63,959 nt of DNA from an uncultured Bacteroidia bacterium (lineage in GTDB: Bacteria > Bacteroidota > Bacteroidia > Bacteroidales > Prolixibacteraceae): the NCBI GenBank assembly GCA_903897145.1, contig CAIUAN010000036.1, positions 1 through 63,959 on the forward strand, in the 5' to 3' direction. The translations under genes were made by a program, and so were the position numbers. Of the stretch, positions 1-9,010 are shown one piece after another. Position 1 is the stretch's first letter. Every line of letters begins with the position of its first letter. Below the pieces are notes generated by a model. It did not search any database and was not told the origin of the DNA. It worked only from the letters and a program-made list of their open reading frames with translations.

Positions 1-224
1 CGGTCAACATGCTTGCGTGAGATCTTGGTGAAGACAAGTACAAAGAAAATAACCCCACTGCAAATACAGGTAATGATTTTTAACCACGAAAATCCGGATG
101 AGGCTTCAAGCATCGAACTTCCTCTAAATAATAACATTCCCCCGGCAAAAGTCCATACTAATGCAGCCTCAAAAAGGAGAACTCGTTTCGAAACGGTGAA
201 ACGTAATGTTTTCTGTATATTCAT
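1..224 (-). CDS. Membrane protein, N-terminal part (runs off window)
   Basis: An open minus-strand frame begins at the ATG at 222-224 and stays open to the window edge (74 codons). The product starts MNIQKTLRF and has two hydrophobic stretches, about residues 21-34 and 51-66, separated by a short polar loop, as in a small integral membrane protein. I do not recognise the family. A plus-strand frame also exists over the same bases, but it ends in a low-complexity tail and has no family features, so I prefer the minus-strand reading. Confidence 0.6.
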   Translation of the reverse strand, partial: MNIQKTLRFTVSKRVLLFEAALVWTFAGGMLLFRGSSMLEASSGFSWLKIITCICSGVIFFVLVFTKISRKHVD

Positions 225-325
225 ATTCTTTATTAATGTATTTATATATAGAATATAGCCAATAGTACTGGGTTTTTAATGAGTCAATTATTCCAAAGTC
301 GATTTTTTAAATCGTTTATTTCCAT

Positions 326-366
326 AAAAAAAGAGCCTCACAATTATTGTAAGGCCCTCTTTTTTA
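326..366 (-). terminator. Rho-independent terminator after the cold-shock gene
   Basis: An A-run, a GC-containing inverted repeat (AAGAGCCT / AAGGCCCTCTT with a short AT-rich loop) and a T-run lie 25 bp downstream of the cold-shock stop codon. A- and T-runs on both sides suit termination from either strand. Confidence 0.7.
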
Positions 367-390
367 ATTGCTTGATTTAGTTTGTAAAAA

Positions 391-582
391 CTATGCTAGT
401 TTTACATTTACCGCATTCAATCCTTTTCTTCCTTCGGTTACATCGAAGGTAACATCATCATTCTCTCTAACTTTGTCGATAAGACCAGTTACATGTACGA
501 AATACTCTTTTTCAGAGTCATTGTCTTTGATGAACCCAAAACCTTTAGATTCATTGAAAAATTTTACTTTACCTGATTGCAT
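391..582 (-). CDS. Cold-shock domain protein (CspA family)
   Basis: A 63-residue single-domain OB-fold protein that binds single-stranded RNA or DNA and acts as an RNA chaperone. The RNP1 motif is KGFGFI and the RNP2 region YFVHV, with the family N-terminus MQSGKVKFF. The frame is open upstream to 645, but the ATG at 582 matches the family N-terminus and lies about 15 nt downstream of the predicted transcription start, so the longer form is unlikely. It is monocistronic between its own promoter and terminator. Confidence 0.93.
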   Translation of the reverse strand: MQSGKVKFFNESKGFGFIKDNDSEKEYFVHVTGLIDKVRENDDVTFDVTEGRKGLNAVNVKLA

Positions 583-603
583 TTTATTTATTTTTAATCT
601 CGA

Positions 604-633
604 CAAATATAACTCAAAATGATGAATTTCAAA
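604..633 (-). promoter_or_regulatory. Bacteroidota-type promoter of the cold-shock gene
   Basis: On the minus strand TTTG (630-633) is followed after 18 nt by TATATTTG (604-611). This matches the Bacteroidota housekeeping consensus TTTG-N17-23-TAnnTTTG. The predicted start of transcription is near 597, leaving a short leader before the ATG at 582. Confidence 0.7.
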
Positions 634-666
634 GTTTTTTATCAATAATATTCACTTTGACTAAAT

Positions 667-691
667 CTTTTATTTGTTATTCAAATAAAAG
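667..691. other. Short perfect hairpin between DUF4337 and cold-shock genes
   Basis: CTTTTATTTG and its reverse complement are separated by a 5-nt loop. It lies about 180 bp beyond the DUF4337 stop and upstream of the cold-shock promoter. It could terminate minus-strand transcripts, but it is AT-only and lacks a clean T-run. The rest of 646-871 shows nothing. Confidence 0.3.
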
Positions 692-871
692 TCTTGATTT
701 TCTTTTATCACTTTGGGCTATGTATATAACCCTTATTCGTTTTAAACTCCAAGCGTTTTATGAGATTTTATTCTTAATTGTCTGTATTTAAGAATTTTGC
801 GATTCTGGTTTTGATATGTGTGATCTCAACCCCGCCCGTAATTTCTCAACTGCCTTTTGCAAAGTGATTGA

Positions 872-1414
872 TTACTTGATGAAAAGGAAAAAGCCATCTG
901 CAAAATAGAAAATGCCTATTAAACCTACGCCAATACTTAAAAACCAGACATATTTCTTCTTTGCTAACGCCGAAATAGACGATAATAAGATGGAAATCTG
1001 AAGGAATATTACCGCAATGCCAAATCCAGATCCATGTAATTTACACATATCTCGCTCAGCTTCATATGCTTTTGCTTTTTTCGTGATCTCCTCTTTCTCT
1101 GCTTCATATACCTTTAACTTTCCTGAATAATAATCAATTTTCTCTTGGTATTTAGCCATTAGCTCAGCAGAGGCTTGTAGCTTTCCATTCTGCTGGTTCT
1201 GCAGCACCAGATTGTCTCTTTGCATCTCAAAAATATAGCTTTTTAAGCTCTTTGATTGGTAAAAAGCCCACTGATCCGATGCCAATGTCTGGTTCATCAA
1301 CGAACGGGTACTGTAACCTCCACCTTTAAAAGTCGATAATGTGGCACATACCACAATGATTACGGTTGAAATGGCCATGTAAGTGGTCCATTTTTCTTTC
1401 TTCTCTTCTGCCAT
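872..1414 (-). CDS. DUF4337 family membrane protein
   Basis: 180 residues. A membrane helix lies near residues 12-28, then a long charged, coiled-coil-like segment (about 60-120, rich in E, K, A and Q), and two C-terminal hydrophobic helices (about 130-150 and 155-178). This layout, with the early STFKGGGYS and the SDQWAFYQ segment, matches DUF4337, a family of unknown function in many bacteria. The ATG at 1414 is the only good start. Monocistronic. Confidence 0.8.
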   Translation of the reverse strand: MAEEKKEKWTTYMAISTVIIVVCATLSTFKGGGYSTRSLMNQTLASDQWAFYQSKSLKSYIFEMQRDNLVLQNQQNGKLQASAELMAKYQEKIDYYSGKLKVYEAEKEEITKKAKAYEAERDMCKLHGSGFGIAVIFLQISILLSSISALAKKKYVWFLSIGVGLIGIFYFADGFFLFIK

Positions 1415-1550
1415 ATTGTTTACTATTTTAAAAATATTTCCTGCAAATTTATCGCTAAAATCAGCAATTTAGATTGGTTCTTAAAAAGTTTTATCAACCT
1501 ATTTAATTTGGATTAAATTATTGATTTTTAGTATTTTGTGTTTCTTGTGG

Positions 1551-3008
1551 TTAGTAAATTTCTATGTTAGATACCAATGGTGCCGCTTTTGAATCTGTTA
1601 TTGAGATTCGAACAGAAGTTGTTTTTGTCGGTTCGATTTTCACTATTTTCTTGTATCCAATCGTCGTTCCATTGGCAACTTTCACCCATTTGTTATCTTT
1701 TAAGACTGAAATTTCAAACCCTTTTACACGTTGACCAAGTTTAATAAACTCTTGCATTAACACGTATTTAACGGTATGTTTTCCCTTTAGGTCAAGTGTT
1801 AATTCACCTGTTAGCTTGTTGTCATCAGTAGCCCAATAGGTCTCTTTTTTGCCATCTAAAGTATTTGAAGGTGCATATTCTGCTGATTCTCTCCGATAAC
1901 TATCTGCCTTAATTTTTGCTCCTTTTGCAAGGTTCGTTTTGAAGGCTTCGTCGATTAATTTTTTCCATCCAATCAACGATTGAACATCGTTATCATGCAA
2001 CAAACCTCTGCGATCGGGTGGGATATTTAGGATTAAATTCGATCCTCTTCCTACCGATGAGAGGTAGATCTCAAAAAGTTTCTCTGGTGTTTTTACTTTA
2101 GAATCTTCTGCTTCATGGTAGAACCATCCTGGACGAATAGATACATCCACTTCCGCTGGTACATAGCTCGTTCCATCTGCAGAACCACTATTTAGTAATT
2201 GCTGAATGCCATCCTTGCCAGCATAAATAGAGTCTTTGGTGATATTACCCCAGTTCGTCTCACCAGCATATCCGCGCTCGTTGCCACACCAGCGGATGTC
2301 GGGACCAGCGTCGCTAAAGAAAATAATGTTAGGCTCCATCCCGCGTACCATGCTGGTTGTCTTAGGCCAATCGTAATAGGTGGCACCATTAATGCTTCGT
2401 TTTTCTCTTGCTCCACCATAATATCCATCCCCTCCATTGGCTCCATCAAACCACATTTCAAAGATCGGACTATAGAGCGAAAATAACTCCTTCAACTGAT
2501 TTCTATAATATTCAAGATAAGCGGGTGTGCCATAGTCTTTATTATTGCGATCCCATGGGGAGAGGTAGACGCCAAATTTAAGTCCATATTTCTTACAAGC
2601 TTCCGCCACTTCTTTGACTACATTGCCCTGTCCGTTTTTCCATTTGCTGTTTTTTACCGAATGCTCGGTGTATTTACTTGGCCATAAACAAAATCCATCG
2701 TGATGTTTACAGGTCAATACCACCGCTTTTAAACCTGATTCTTTAATCACCTTAACCCACTGGTTGACATCCATCGCTGTTGGGTTAAAGACTTCTGGAC
2801 TCTCGTCGCCAAAGCCCCACTCTTTCCCTGTGAAGGTGTTTGTTGTGAAGTGTATAAAGGCATACTGCTCCATCTCATGCCATGCTAGTTGCCTGTCGGT
2901 AGGAAGGGGAAAGACGGGCTGAGGCGGTGTAACTACTTTTGATTGATCGCTAGCTTTCGTCTGGGTAAAAGCGAATAGGATTAGAAGGATAAGAAAAGAT
3001 CTTTTCAT
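1551..3008 (-). CDS. Alpha-L-fucosidase, GH29, with C-terminal discoidin-like domain
   Basis: A 485-residue secreted or periplasmic glycosidase that removes alpha-L-fucose from glycans. A signal peptide (about residues 1-19, ending TKAS) is followed by a GH29 barrel. KHHDGFCLWPS (101-111) is the substrate-binding histidine region, and FEMWFDGANG carries the expected catalytic nucleophile Asp188. Residues about 360-485 look like an F5/8 type C sugar-binding domain. There are no SusC/D partners beside it, so its target glycan is not inferable. The neighbours are unrelated. Confidence 0.93.
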   Translation of the reverse strand: MKRSFLILLILFAFTQTKASDQSKVVTPPQPVFPLPTDRQLAWHEMEQYAFIHFTTNTFTGKEWGFGDESPEVFNPTAMDVNQWVKVIKESGLKAVVLTCKHHDGFCLWPSKYTEHSVKNSKWKNGQGNVVKEVAEACKKYGLKFGVYLSPWDRNNKDYGTPAYLEYYRNQLKELFSLYSPIFEMWFDGANGGDGYYGGAREKRSINGATYYDWPKTTSMVRGMEPNIIFFSDAGPDIRWCGNERGYAGETNWGNITKDSIYAGKDGIQQLLNSGSADGTSYVPAEVDVSIRPGWFYHEAEDSKVKTPEKLFEIYLSSVGRGSNLILNIPPDRRGLLHDNDVQSLIGWKKLIDEAFKTNLAKGAKIKADSYRRESAEYAPSNTLDGKKETYWATDDNKLTGELTLDLKGKHTVKYVLMQEFIKLGQRVKGFEISVLKDNKWVKVANGTTIGYKKIVKIEPTKTTSVRISITDSKAAPLVSNIEIY

Positions 3009-3092
3009 GGCTGCTGGGTTTCGTTAAGTTTAGTTGAAATAATTCTAGCAGGCCAAAGATAACTTTTCTTCCATTAACTGACGGAAGGAAAG

Positions 3093-3592
3093 AAGGAATT
3101 AGGAAAGAAGGAATTATGAATTAGGAATTATGAATTACGAATTAGGAATTATGAATTATGTCCGTCAGCTGATGGAAGGAAAGAAGGAATTATGAATTAC
3201 GAATTATGAATTAGGTCCGTAAGCAGGTAGAAATAATTGTTTCAACCTTTCATAATTCGTTCTTAGTGCCTTTTTGGTGTCTTGGAGTCTTGGTGGCGCT
3301 TTTTTTCTTTTTTTTATACTTAGGCTCGCCTTTCGGTTTATCCACCGGTTCTACCGGAGGTTATTGATGTTTAGGCCCTTCAGGCCAAAGGGTTTGCCGC
3401 TAAGGAATTATGAATTACGAATTATGAATTACGAATTATGAATTAGGTCCGTCAGCTGGTAGAAATAATTGTTTCAACCTTTCATAATTCGTTCTTAGTG
3501 CCTTTTTGGTGTCTTGGAGTCTTGGTGGCGCTTTTTTTCTTTTTTTCCTTCCGTCCGTCAGCTGGACCTAATTCATAATTCGTAATTTTTTT
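3093..3592. repeat. Intergenic repeat cluster with a 127-bp direct duplication
   Basis: The gap between the fucosidase and the NapC-like gene is made of short iterated units of GAATTATGAATTACGAATTA type and palindromic CCGTCAGCTGACGG-like cores. A segment of about 127 bp (3187-3313) recurs in direct orientation at 3419-3545, 232 bp away, with two differences. The spacer holds CCGGTTCTACCGG. Related units occur at 38054-38080 and 42411-42535. No coding potential is seen. Confidence 0.85.
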
Positions 3593-3593
3593 T

Positions 3594-5090
3594 TTAATAC
3601 AACTTAGAATGGCATTCGGAACATAATTTGGTTTTCCATTTATCCCCAATATCTACTGGATGTTTGAATTCAAGGGGCTTGAAAGAGCTGGCGATCTCCA
3701 TGGTGGAGTCGGCTCCTTGAGCGACAATATTATGACATAAATTACAATCGCGTGAGATCTTTTTCCCTCCAGTAGAGATATGCAAATCGTTATGACAGCG
3801 GTCGCAACCGACCGATTCAAGGTGACCTAAATGATTGGGATGAGCCGACCATTTAGCACCCATCTCTGGGAAGATATTCTGACTGAACCCCTCCTTGATA
3901 CCAGCAATGGTCTGATCGATCTCATTCTTTTTACTTGCTACAAGCTTCGGATACATCGAAGTGTAATATTCCTTCACCTGCTTCTCAATGGCGATCATGG
4001 CACTATCAGTTGTCGAGTAATCTTGATTTAGGATGTTCATCGCCACGATCTTCACATCTGGTAAAGAGCGAGGAATTTTGCCAGCTGTAATCAATTCATC
4101 GATAAAGCCTTGTGGATTTTTGTAGTTGTGAGATGGTCTGTTATGACAGTCGATACAATCCATTTTACGCATCTCCATAGAATCCAATTGAGCTGTGGTC
4201 TTTTTCTCTTTTGTATCTTCATAAATGGTGACCTCGCCACTCTTTAGATTCGTATACCTCACCCAGGGTATTTTTTCCCGACTTAAGGTTGTTGATTTAT
4301 ATTCAATTTTTACATCGGGGTTGATATGCCAATGGATTCCTTGTGTAATGCCTTGAGCGCTATGACTCGCGCTGGTTTTCATCTGCAACTGGATATTCCA
4401 GGCAGAGGTGGTCTCATCGGCCAAATAAGAAATCTTATTCTTCTGTTTCCGATCGTAAAATTTCTGAGGCCAATGGCAGTTCTCGCACGTCTCCATGGCT
4501 GGACGTAAATTGCTTATTGGGGTGGTAATAGGATGCGGTATTTTATTCATGATCACCGCATAAACCTGATAAAGACCGGTCATTTTACTTCGAACATACC
4601 ATCCTGCACCTGAGCCAACATGACATTCGACACAGTTTACCCTGGAGTGTGGTGAATTTTGATAGGCGGTGTATTCAGGCTTCATCGTCACGTGACATAG
4701 TTTCCCGCAAAACTCATTCGACTCGGTGATGTGAAAGGCTTGAAAGCTACCTATGGAGGTGAGGATCGCAAAGCAGATCGTCCCAACGAGAAAAATTGCA
4801 GCTGCATTCCGTGTTGACTTTTTGTTAAAATCCCAAAGTGGATAAACGGCTGTTTCTGCAGACTGAAGCTCGCTTAGTTTCTTCGCACGAGACATCCCAA
4901 TCGGTATCAAGACCAACCCGAAAAACAATAAGGCTGGTAAGACCATGTAGATTAAGATTCCTAGGTATGAGTTGCCAGGAAAAATAAATGTGGAGATTAG
5001 AAACAGTAATACGATTAGCAGTAAACTAGAGACGGCAATGCTTGCGCCTGCTATCGTAATTAGGTTTTTTGTTGACTTTGGAAGATGCAT
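3594..5090 (-). CDS. NapC/NirT-type multiheme quinol dehydrogenase, 7 heme motifs
   Basis: 498 residues. Three hydrophobic helices (about 10-38, 42-64, 96-118) anchor a periplasmic part with seven heme c attachment motifs: CGKLCH (C128, three-residue spacing), CVECH, CENCH, CIDCH, CDRCH, CNLCH and CSECH. The first motif followed by TMKPEY is the NapC/NrfH-type quinol-proximal site, so the likely role is to oxidise menaquinol and pass electrons to periplasmic cytochromes. It is larger than classic four-heme, single-helix NapC. It is the last gene of the minus-strand redox cluster. The terminal acceptor is not shown by the sequence. Confidence 0.88.
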   Translation of the reverse strand: MHLPKSTKNLITIAGASIAVSSLLLIVLLFLISTFIFPGNSYLGILIYMVLPALLFFGLVLIPIGMSRAKKLSELQSAETAVYPLWDFNKKSTRNAAAIFLVGTICFAILTSIGSFQAFHITESNEFCGKLCHVTMKPEYTAYQNSPHSRVNCVECHVGSGAGWYVRSKMTGLYQVYAVIMNKIPHPITTPISNLRPAMETCENCHWPQKFYDRKQKNKISYLADETTSAWNIQLQMKTSASHSAQGITQGIHWHINPDVKIEYKSTTLSREKIPWVRYTNLKSGEVTIYEDTKEKKTTAQLDSMEMRKMDCIDCHNRPSHNYKNPQGFIDELITAGKIPRSLPDVKIVAMNILNQDYSTTDSAMIAIEKQVKEYYTSMYPKLVASKKNEIDQTIAGIKEGFSQNIFPEMGAKWSAHPNHLGHLESVGCDRCHNDLHISTGGKKISRDCNLCHNIVAQGADSTMEIASSFKPLEFKHPVDIGDKWKTKLCSECHSKLY

Positions 5091-5231
5091 GGCAATTGAA
5101 ATTTGTATTGGGTGAAGATGCGTAGCCTTGAGAGCATTACCCTAACAAGAAATTTGAAGTGGAGCAAACTAGCTCATGCGACAAGGGGAAAAATAAAGTG
5201 CTGAGATTTTTCAACCTCAGCACTTCAGTAT

Positions 5232-5651
5232 TTACTTAAGTGTTCTAATGAAGTTGACCAACGCCCATCTGTCTTCTTCTTCGGCAATCTTTTTATCAAA
5301 TGCAGGCATCTCATCGCGGCCTATAACGAATTGATAGTAAATTACACCATCAGCTTGACCTTGGAATTTTGCATCCTTAAAAGAAATGATTTTGGTTTTT
5401 AAAGTCGATGATTTTGGTCCGTCAGCTAATCCTGTGCCACCATGACATGATTTGCAATGTTTAGTATACAGATTTTTACCAGCAGAAACAGATGCTGCAT
5501 CCCCTTTAACGGCGTTTTTCATCGCTTTGTATTTTGCCGGAACATTCCATGCACCACCCTCTTTCTGATCTTGAGCTGAAGCAAAAGATGAAAATGCAAA
5601 AAGACACACCATTAAACTGAACCCTTTTAAGATCATACTAAGATTTTTCAT
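5232..5651 (-). CDS. Periplasmic monoheme class I cytochrome c (copy 1)
   Basis: 139 residues: signal peptide (FSLMVCLFAFSSFASA), one heme site CKSCHGG, and a distal Met candidate in GRDEMPAFDKK. It is an electron shuttle of the cytochrome c6/c555 type. The frame opens further upstream (to 5687), but the ATG at 5651 begins directly before the signal peptide and gives exactly the length of the paralog at 7574-7993. The two paralogs share most of the mature sequence, including the WxVPAKYKAMK and DAKFQGQ segments. Confidence 0.92.
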   Translation of the reverse strand: MKNLSMILKGFSLMVCLFAFSSFASAQDQKEGGAWNVPAKYKAMKNAVKGDAASVSAGKNLYTKHCKSCHGGTGLADGPKSSTLKTKIISFKDAKFQGQADGVIYYQFVIGRDEMPAFDKKIAEEEDRWALVNFIRTLK

Positions 5652-5947
5652 TTGAGTTGTTTTAAAGATTAAACATTTGTCATTCAAATAATTAAATTCT
5701 TGATCAAATACCTCTTGAAATTCGACTTAAATTCGGCAGAAACAACCAATTCATTACCTCTGGATGACTACTCAAAAGTAGAAAGGATATCCTTTTTCAA
5801 AGACTAAAGCCGGTTGATATAACGACGCAGTTCAATTGATATAAAGCAGGATTTATATTGATTTTTATTGGTTCTAAATAGGAGATGATCGCTCTTGTTT
5901 TTGATTTTAGGAAATCAGGGTGACTTTTACTTTTGAATTGAACGGGC

Positions 5948-6580
5948 TCAGTGAGCATCTGTTTTGTGGTAGCCGTTGAGAATGCTTTTGAAGTTCTCTA
6001 GCGGGTGCTGACCAATGGAGGCAACATATAAATGAATAAGTAAGAATGTTGTGACTAAAAAGCCCAGACTAGCATGTAGTATGGCTGTCAGAAATATCCC
6101 ACTTAGGTGATATACATTTTCAATAATCAGTTCAGGGAGCAGCAAGCCTATTCCGGTTATGATAAGTCCAGGCATAAAAAGATACATGATAATGGAGTAG
6201 ATCAATTTTTGCAATGGATTGAATTTCCTCTTTTCAGATAAGGGGTAGGGTGGACGTTGCTTTTTAAACATCCCAATCAAATAATATTGACTTTGTATCT
6301 TAACCTTCTCAAACATGCCCACTCGCTTTATTTTATAGTGTTTGTGATTCGTTGTTCTTAGGTTGCCAATGGTGAAGATGAGATAACTAAGTCCAACCAT
6401 AATGCCAGCTATATTGTGCATGTTGATAGCTAACTGGAAATCCATTAATCGGAACCCCTGGTTCGAATAATACATGGTAATCCCCGTGTAGATCAAAATC
6501 AGAATGCCAATGGCATTTAAACTATGCCAGACGCGAATCCAAATCGGATAGAAATAGATCTTGTTTTCAGACTCTTTCAT
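5948..6580 (-). CDS. Cytochrome b561-type membrane subunit
   Basis: 210 residues with four to five transmembrane helices and His residues placed for heme b: RVWHSLNA (H19), NMHNIAG in helix 2, ILHASLGF and LLIHLYV near the C-terminus. It resembles the Ni-hydrogenase/thiosulfate-reductase cytochrome b family, which exchanges electrons with quinone. Its ATG overlaps the stop of the upstream 7-heme gene (ATGA, 6577-6580), so the two are translationally coupled and probably form one complex. Confidence 0.85.
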   Translation of the reverse strand: MKESENKIYFYPIWIRVWHSLNAIGILILIYTGITMYYSNQGFRLMDFQLAINMHNIAGIMVGLSYLIFTIGNLRTTNHKHYKIKRVGMFEKVKIQSQYYLIGMFKKQRPPYPLSEKRKFNPLQKLIYSIIMYLFMPGLIITGIGLLLPELIIENVYHLSGIFLTAILHASLGFLVTTFLLIHLYVASIGQHPLENFKSILNGYHKTDAH

Positions 6581-7518
6581 ATCAATTTTTTCAGTATTCG
6601 TGCAGTCACATGTGCTCCAATGCCTAGTACAACCAAGGCCAATATCACAAAGCTCGCTCGTTCAAGCCAACTATTTTGATATGCCCCAATCACATACGAT
6701 TTATTCGAGATGATCGTGTTTAGCTTCCCTTTCTGACTCCGTGATTGCAGGTTTTTGTATTTGTATAACGAAGCTTCTAACATCGAATTTTTCGAATGAC
6801 ACTCTTCGCAATTTTTTAAGGCTTTCTCTTTAGGCAGAATATTATGCGAGACCGCTAATGAGTCAACTACTTGGGTGTGGCATTCGATGCAACGGACATT
6901 TTTAAAGTGCAGCTCCTGGTTGGGTAACCACTCATGAATCTGAGCTAAGGCTGGTTTTAATTTGTCGGATAACAACTGAAATTTGTTGTTGTTACTATGG
7001 CACGACATACACATCTCATTGCTTAAAAGGACGATGTCGCTTACAATGGAGCTGTTCCTTGATTTTGCTTGGTAGTAGTGCTGATTGTGGCATTTGGAAC
7101 AGGTGAAACTCTCCCCAATCTTTTTAAAATGGATGCTTTTTTGAAACTCCTCATCAATCTTTTCAAATTTGTAGGAGGCATATTTAACATCCCCACCATG
7201 ACAGTCTAGGCAGGAGTTTAAAGGCTCAAGCTTCAGTTCTGCCTTATGCGGATAGTGATCATATTCTGCCGAATGACAATCGACACACTTAAACTTAGCA
7301 TGGACACCTTTTGCAAAATGATCCTTGTCAAGAATGTATAATGGGTTCATTAAACGCTTATCCTCATGCTTGGTTAGCGTGTTGGTAAACGTGATGGTTT
7401 GATGTGAATGGCATTTAAGACAGCCATTCACGTCTGGGATTTCATTTTTCTCCTCCGCTTGAAGCGTAACACAGTTTAGGGTTAAAGCAAATAGGAACAA
7501 AAGATACGAGATTCGCAT
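6577..7518 (-). CDS. Seven-heme periplasmic cytochrome c with C-terminal anchor
   Basis: 313 residues: signal peptide (1-21), then seven CxxCH motifs (CLKCH at 33, CVDCH, CLDCH, CSKCH, CMSCH, CIECH, CEECH) and a C-terminal membrane helix (about 285-305). This is the layout of a membrane-tethered cytochrome paired with a cytochrome b. It overlaps the cytochrome b start by 4 bp. No active-site lysine or other catalytic heme motif is evident, so electron transfer rather than catalysis is the likely role. Confidence 0.88.
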   Translation of the reverse strand: MRISYLLFLFALTLNCVTLQAEEKNEIPDVNGCLKCHSHQTITFTNTLTKHEDKRLMNPLYILDKDHFAKGVHAKFKCVDCHSAEYDHYPHKAELKLEPLNSCLDCHGGDVKYASYKFEKIDEEFQKSIHFKKIGESFTCSKCHNQHYYQAKSRNSSIVSDIVLLSNEMCMSCHSNNNKFQLLSDKLKPALAQIHEWLPNQELHFKNVRCIECHTQVVDSLAVSHNILPKEKALKNCEECHSKNSMLEASLYKYKNLQSRSQKGKLNTIISNKSYVIGAYQNSWLERASFVILALVVLGIGAHVTARILKKLI

Positions 7519-7573
7519 TTTGTGTCTGTGAAGTAGTAAAGTAGGATATTAGCCAGTCCGACTAATGGAGATA

Positions 7574-7993
7574 TTATTTTAAAGTCCGCACAAAACTGAC
7601 AATGGCCCAGCGTTCTTCTTCGTCTGCAATTTTTTTCTCGAAGTTTGGCATTTCATCGCGACCGACAAACGATTCAAAGTAGATCTCGCCATCTGTCTGA
7701 CCTTGGAATTTAGCATCCTTAAATTTATTCACCTTCGTTTTCATGCTGCTCGATTTTGGACCATCGCCTAGTCCACCACCACCATGGCACGATTTGCAAT
7801 GTTTCGTGTAAAGCATTTTCCCCGTGTTTAAAGTTGTCGCGTCAGCTTTTTGGGTGCTTTTCATGGCTTTGTACTTTGCAGGAACACTCCATGGAGCGCC
7901 AATTTTCTGATCCTGTGGAAGCATCGCTAGAAGTAGAAATGCTACTAGACTTAAAGAAAGAATTGCAATAGAAAACCGTAATGTCCGTTTCAT
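7574..7993 (-). CDS. Periplasmic monoheme class I cytochrome c (copy 2)
   Basis: 139 residues: N-terminal hydrophobic signal or anchor (about 7-25), heme site CKSCHGG and Met candidate GRDEMPNFEKK. It is a clear paralog of the protein at 5232-5651, with aligned segments such as VPAKYKAMK, CKSCHGG, DGPKSS, KDAKFQGQ and GRDEMP. The duplicates flank the 7-heme/cytochrome b pair. No cleavage motif as clear as in copy 1 is visible, so this copy may stay membrane-tethered. Confidence 0.9.
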   Translation of the reverse strand: MKRTLRFSIAILSLSLVAFLLLAMLPQDQKIGAPWSVPAKYKAMKSTQKADATTLNTGKMLYTKHCKSCHGGGGLGDGPKSSSMKTKVNKFKDAKFQGQTDGEIYFESFVGRDEMPNFEKKIADEEERWAIVSFVRTLK

Positions 7994-8058
7994 TTTGTTG
8001 TCTTTTTTAAAGTTTAAAAAATCGAAGTCAAAATACTGGAGCAGTCATCTGAATTAAG

Positions 8059-8988
8059 CTAGAATCCCCAGAGTCGCGTAATGACAAAGCCCATGACAAA
8101 CTGCTGTTTGGTTAAGTCATTTTGGTTCCACATGGTGTTGTCCTGTGGCAGAATACCGCTGTAGGTTCCCATGTAAATCTGGAATGAGTGCGCACTGGTT
8201 GCTACTTCATAGCCAAAAGATAGGTTTTGTTTAGGCGGATTGGTAAAGGTCCATTGTTCTGAAATATCTTTTATTTTAAGCGGGAAATCGTAATTAAACA
8301 TCAGAGAACCTTGAGGCGAGACTTTAAAGCGTCCACTGAGATGCAATGCCACGTTATCGTGGTCGTAGACTAAGCCAACCACATTGTAATGGGTGAAGCT
8401 GATGGCAGTCTGAAGGGTTAATTTTTCAGAAAATTTTCGACTCACGATCAGTTCAGAAAAATAACTTAGACGATCAGGCCATTTAAATAGGTTTGCTTGA
8501 CCAAGCTCATGCGCTACCTGGACATTTCCCGATTCAAATTCTTTAATATTCCGACCATCAACGGCCACATTCCCGAAGATTGTAATGGCAACTGGATAGG
8601 TATTCTTCCTTGTTTGTTGCATCAATGTCCACTTAACATCTAAGTCACTGGCCATATTCTTTTTTACAATCCCCGCACCAACTTGAAAATTCTTTGCAAA
8701 TACATAGTTTAAGCCTAAACGAATATTAGCTCCTGGTGCATAGATGCCCCAAAGATCGGAGTGGCCATTTTGAATGGTTCCAAACTTATGCTGAATAATG
8801 GCTTCAAGAGTATGTAATGGCTGGATAACGGTGGTCTGAGCATCAATTAAATAGCCACTTTCAAAGGGCGATTTAACGGGTTTGTCTTTTTCGACAACCA
8901 CCGCAGTGGTATCACTCGTTCCGTCCTGTGCATAGGTAAATGGTGCAATCAGGAAGAATAGGATTATAAATAGTATATTTTTTTTCAT
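8059..8988 (-). CDS. DUF5777 family outer-membrane beta-barrel protein
   Basis: 309 residues with a signal peptide ending APFTYAQ. Alternating amphipathic strands rich in aromatic residues (for example NIRLGLNYVF, QVGAGIVKKN, GSLMFNYDF) and a terminal aromatic (RLWGF) fit an outer-membrane barrel. The N-terminal QTTVIQPLHTLEAIIQHKFG stretch resembles DUF5777 proteins of Bacteroidota. Lying between the monoheme cytochrome and two lipoprotein cytochromes, it is a candidate barrel for an electron conduit, but that role is inference. Confidence 0.8.
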   Translation of the reverse strand: MKKNILFIILFFLIAPFTYAQDGTSDTTAVVVEKDKPVKSPFESGYLIDAQTTVIQPLHTLEAIIQHKFGTIQNGHSDLWGIYAPGANIRLGLNYVFAKNFQVGAGIVKKNMASDLDVKWTLMQQTRKNTYPVAITIFGNVAVDGRNIKEFESGNVQVAHELGQANLFKWPDRLSYFSELIVSRKFSEKLTLQTAISFTHYNVVGLVYDHDNVALHLSGRFKVSPQGSLMFNYDFPLKIKDISEQWTFTNPPKQNLSFGYEVATSAHSFQIYMGTYSGILPQDNTMWNQNDLTKQQFVMGFVITRLWGF

Positions 8989-9010
8989 GGTTACTGGTAT
9001 TTAAGTTCCT

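Noticed and set aside
13-258. Plus-strand 81-codon frame at the window start
   Set aside because: The opposite strand encodes a better membrane-protein N-terminus with a sensible ATG; the plus frame is its shadow.
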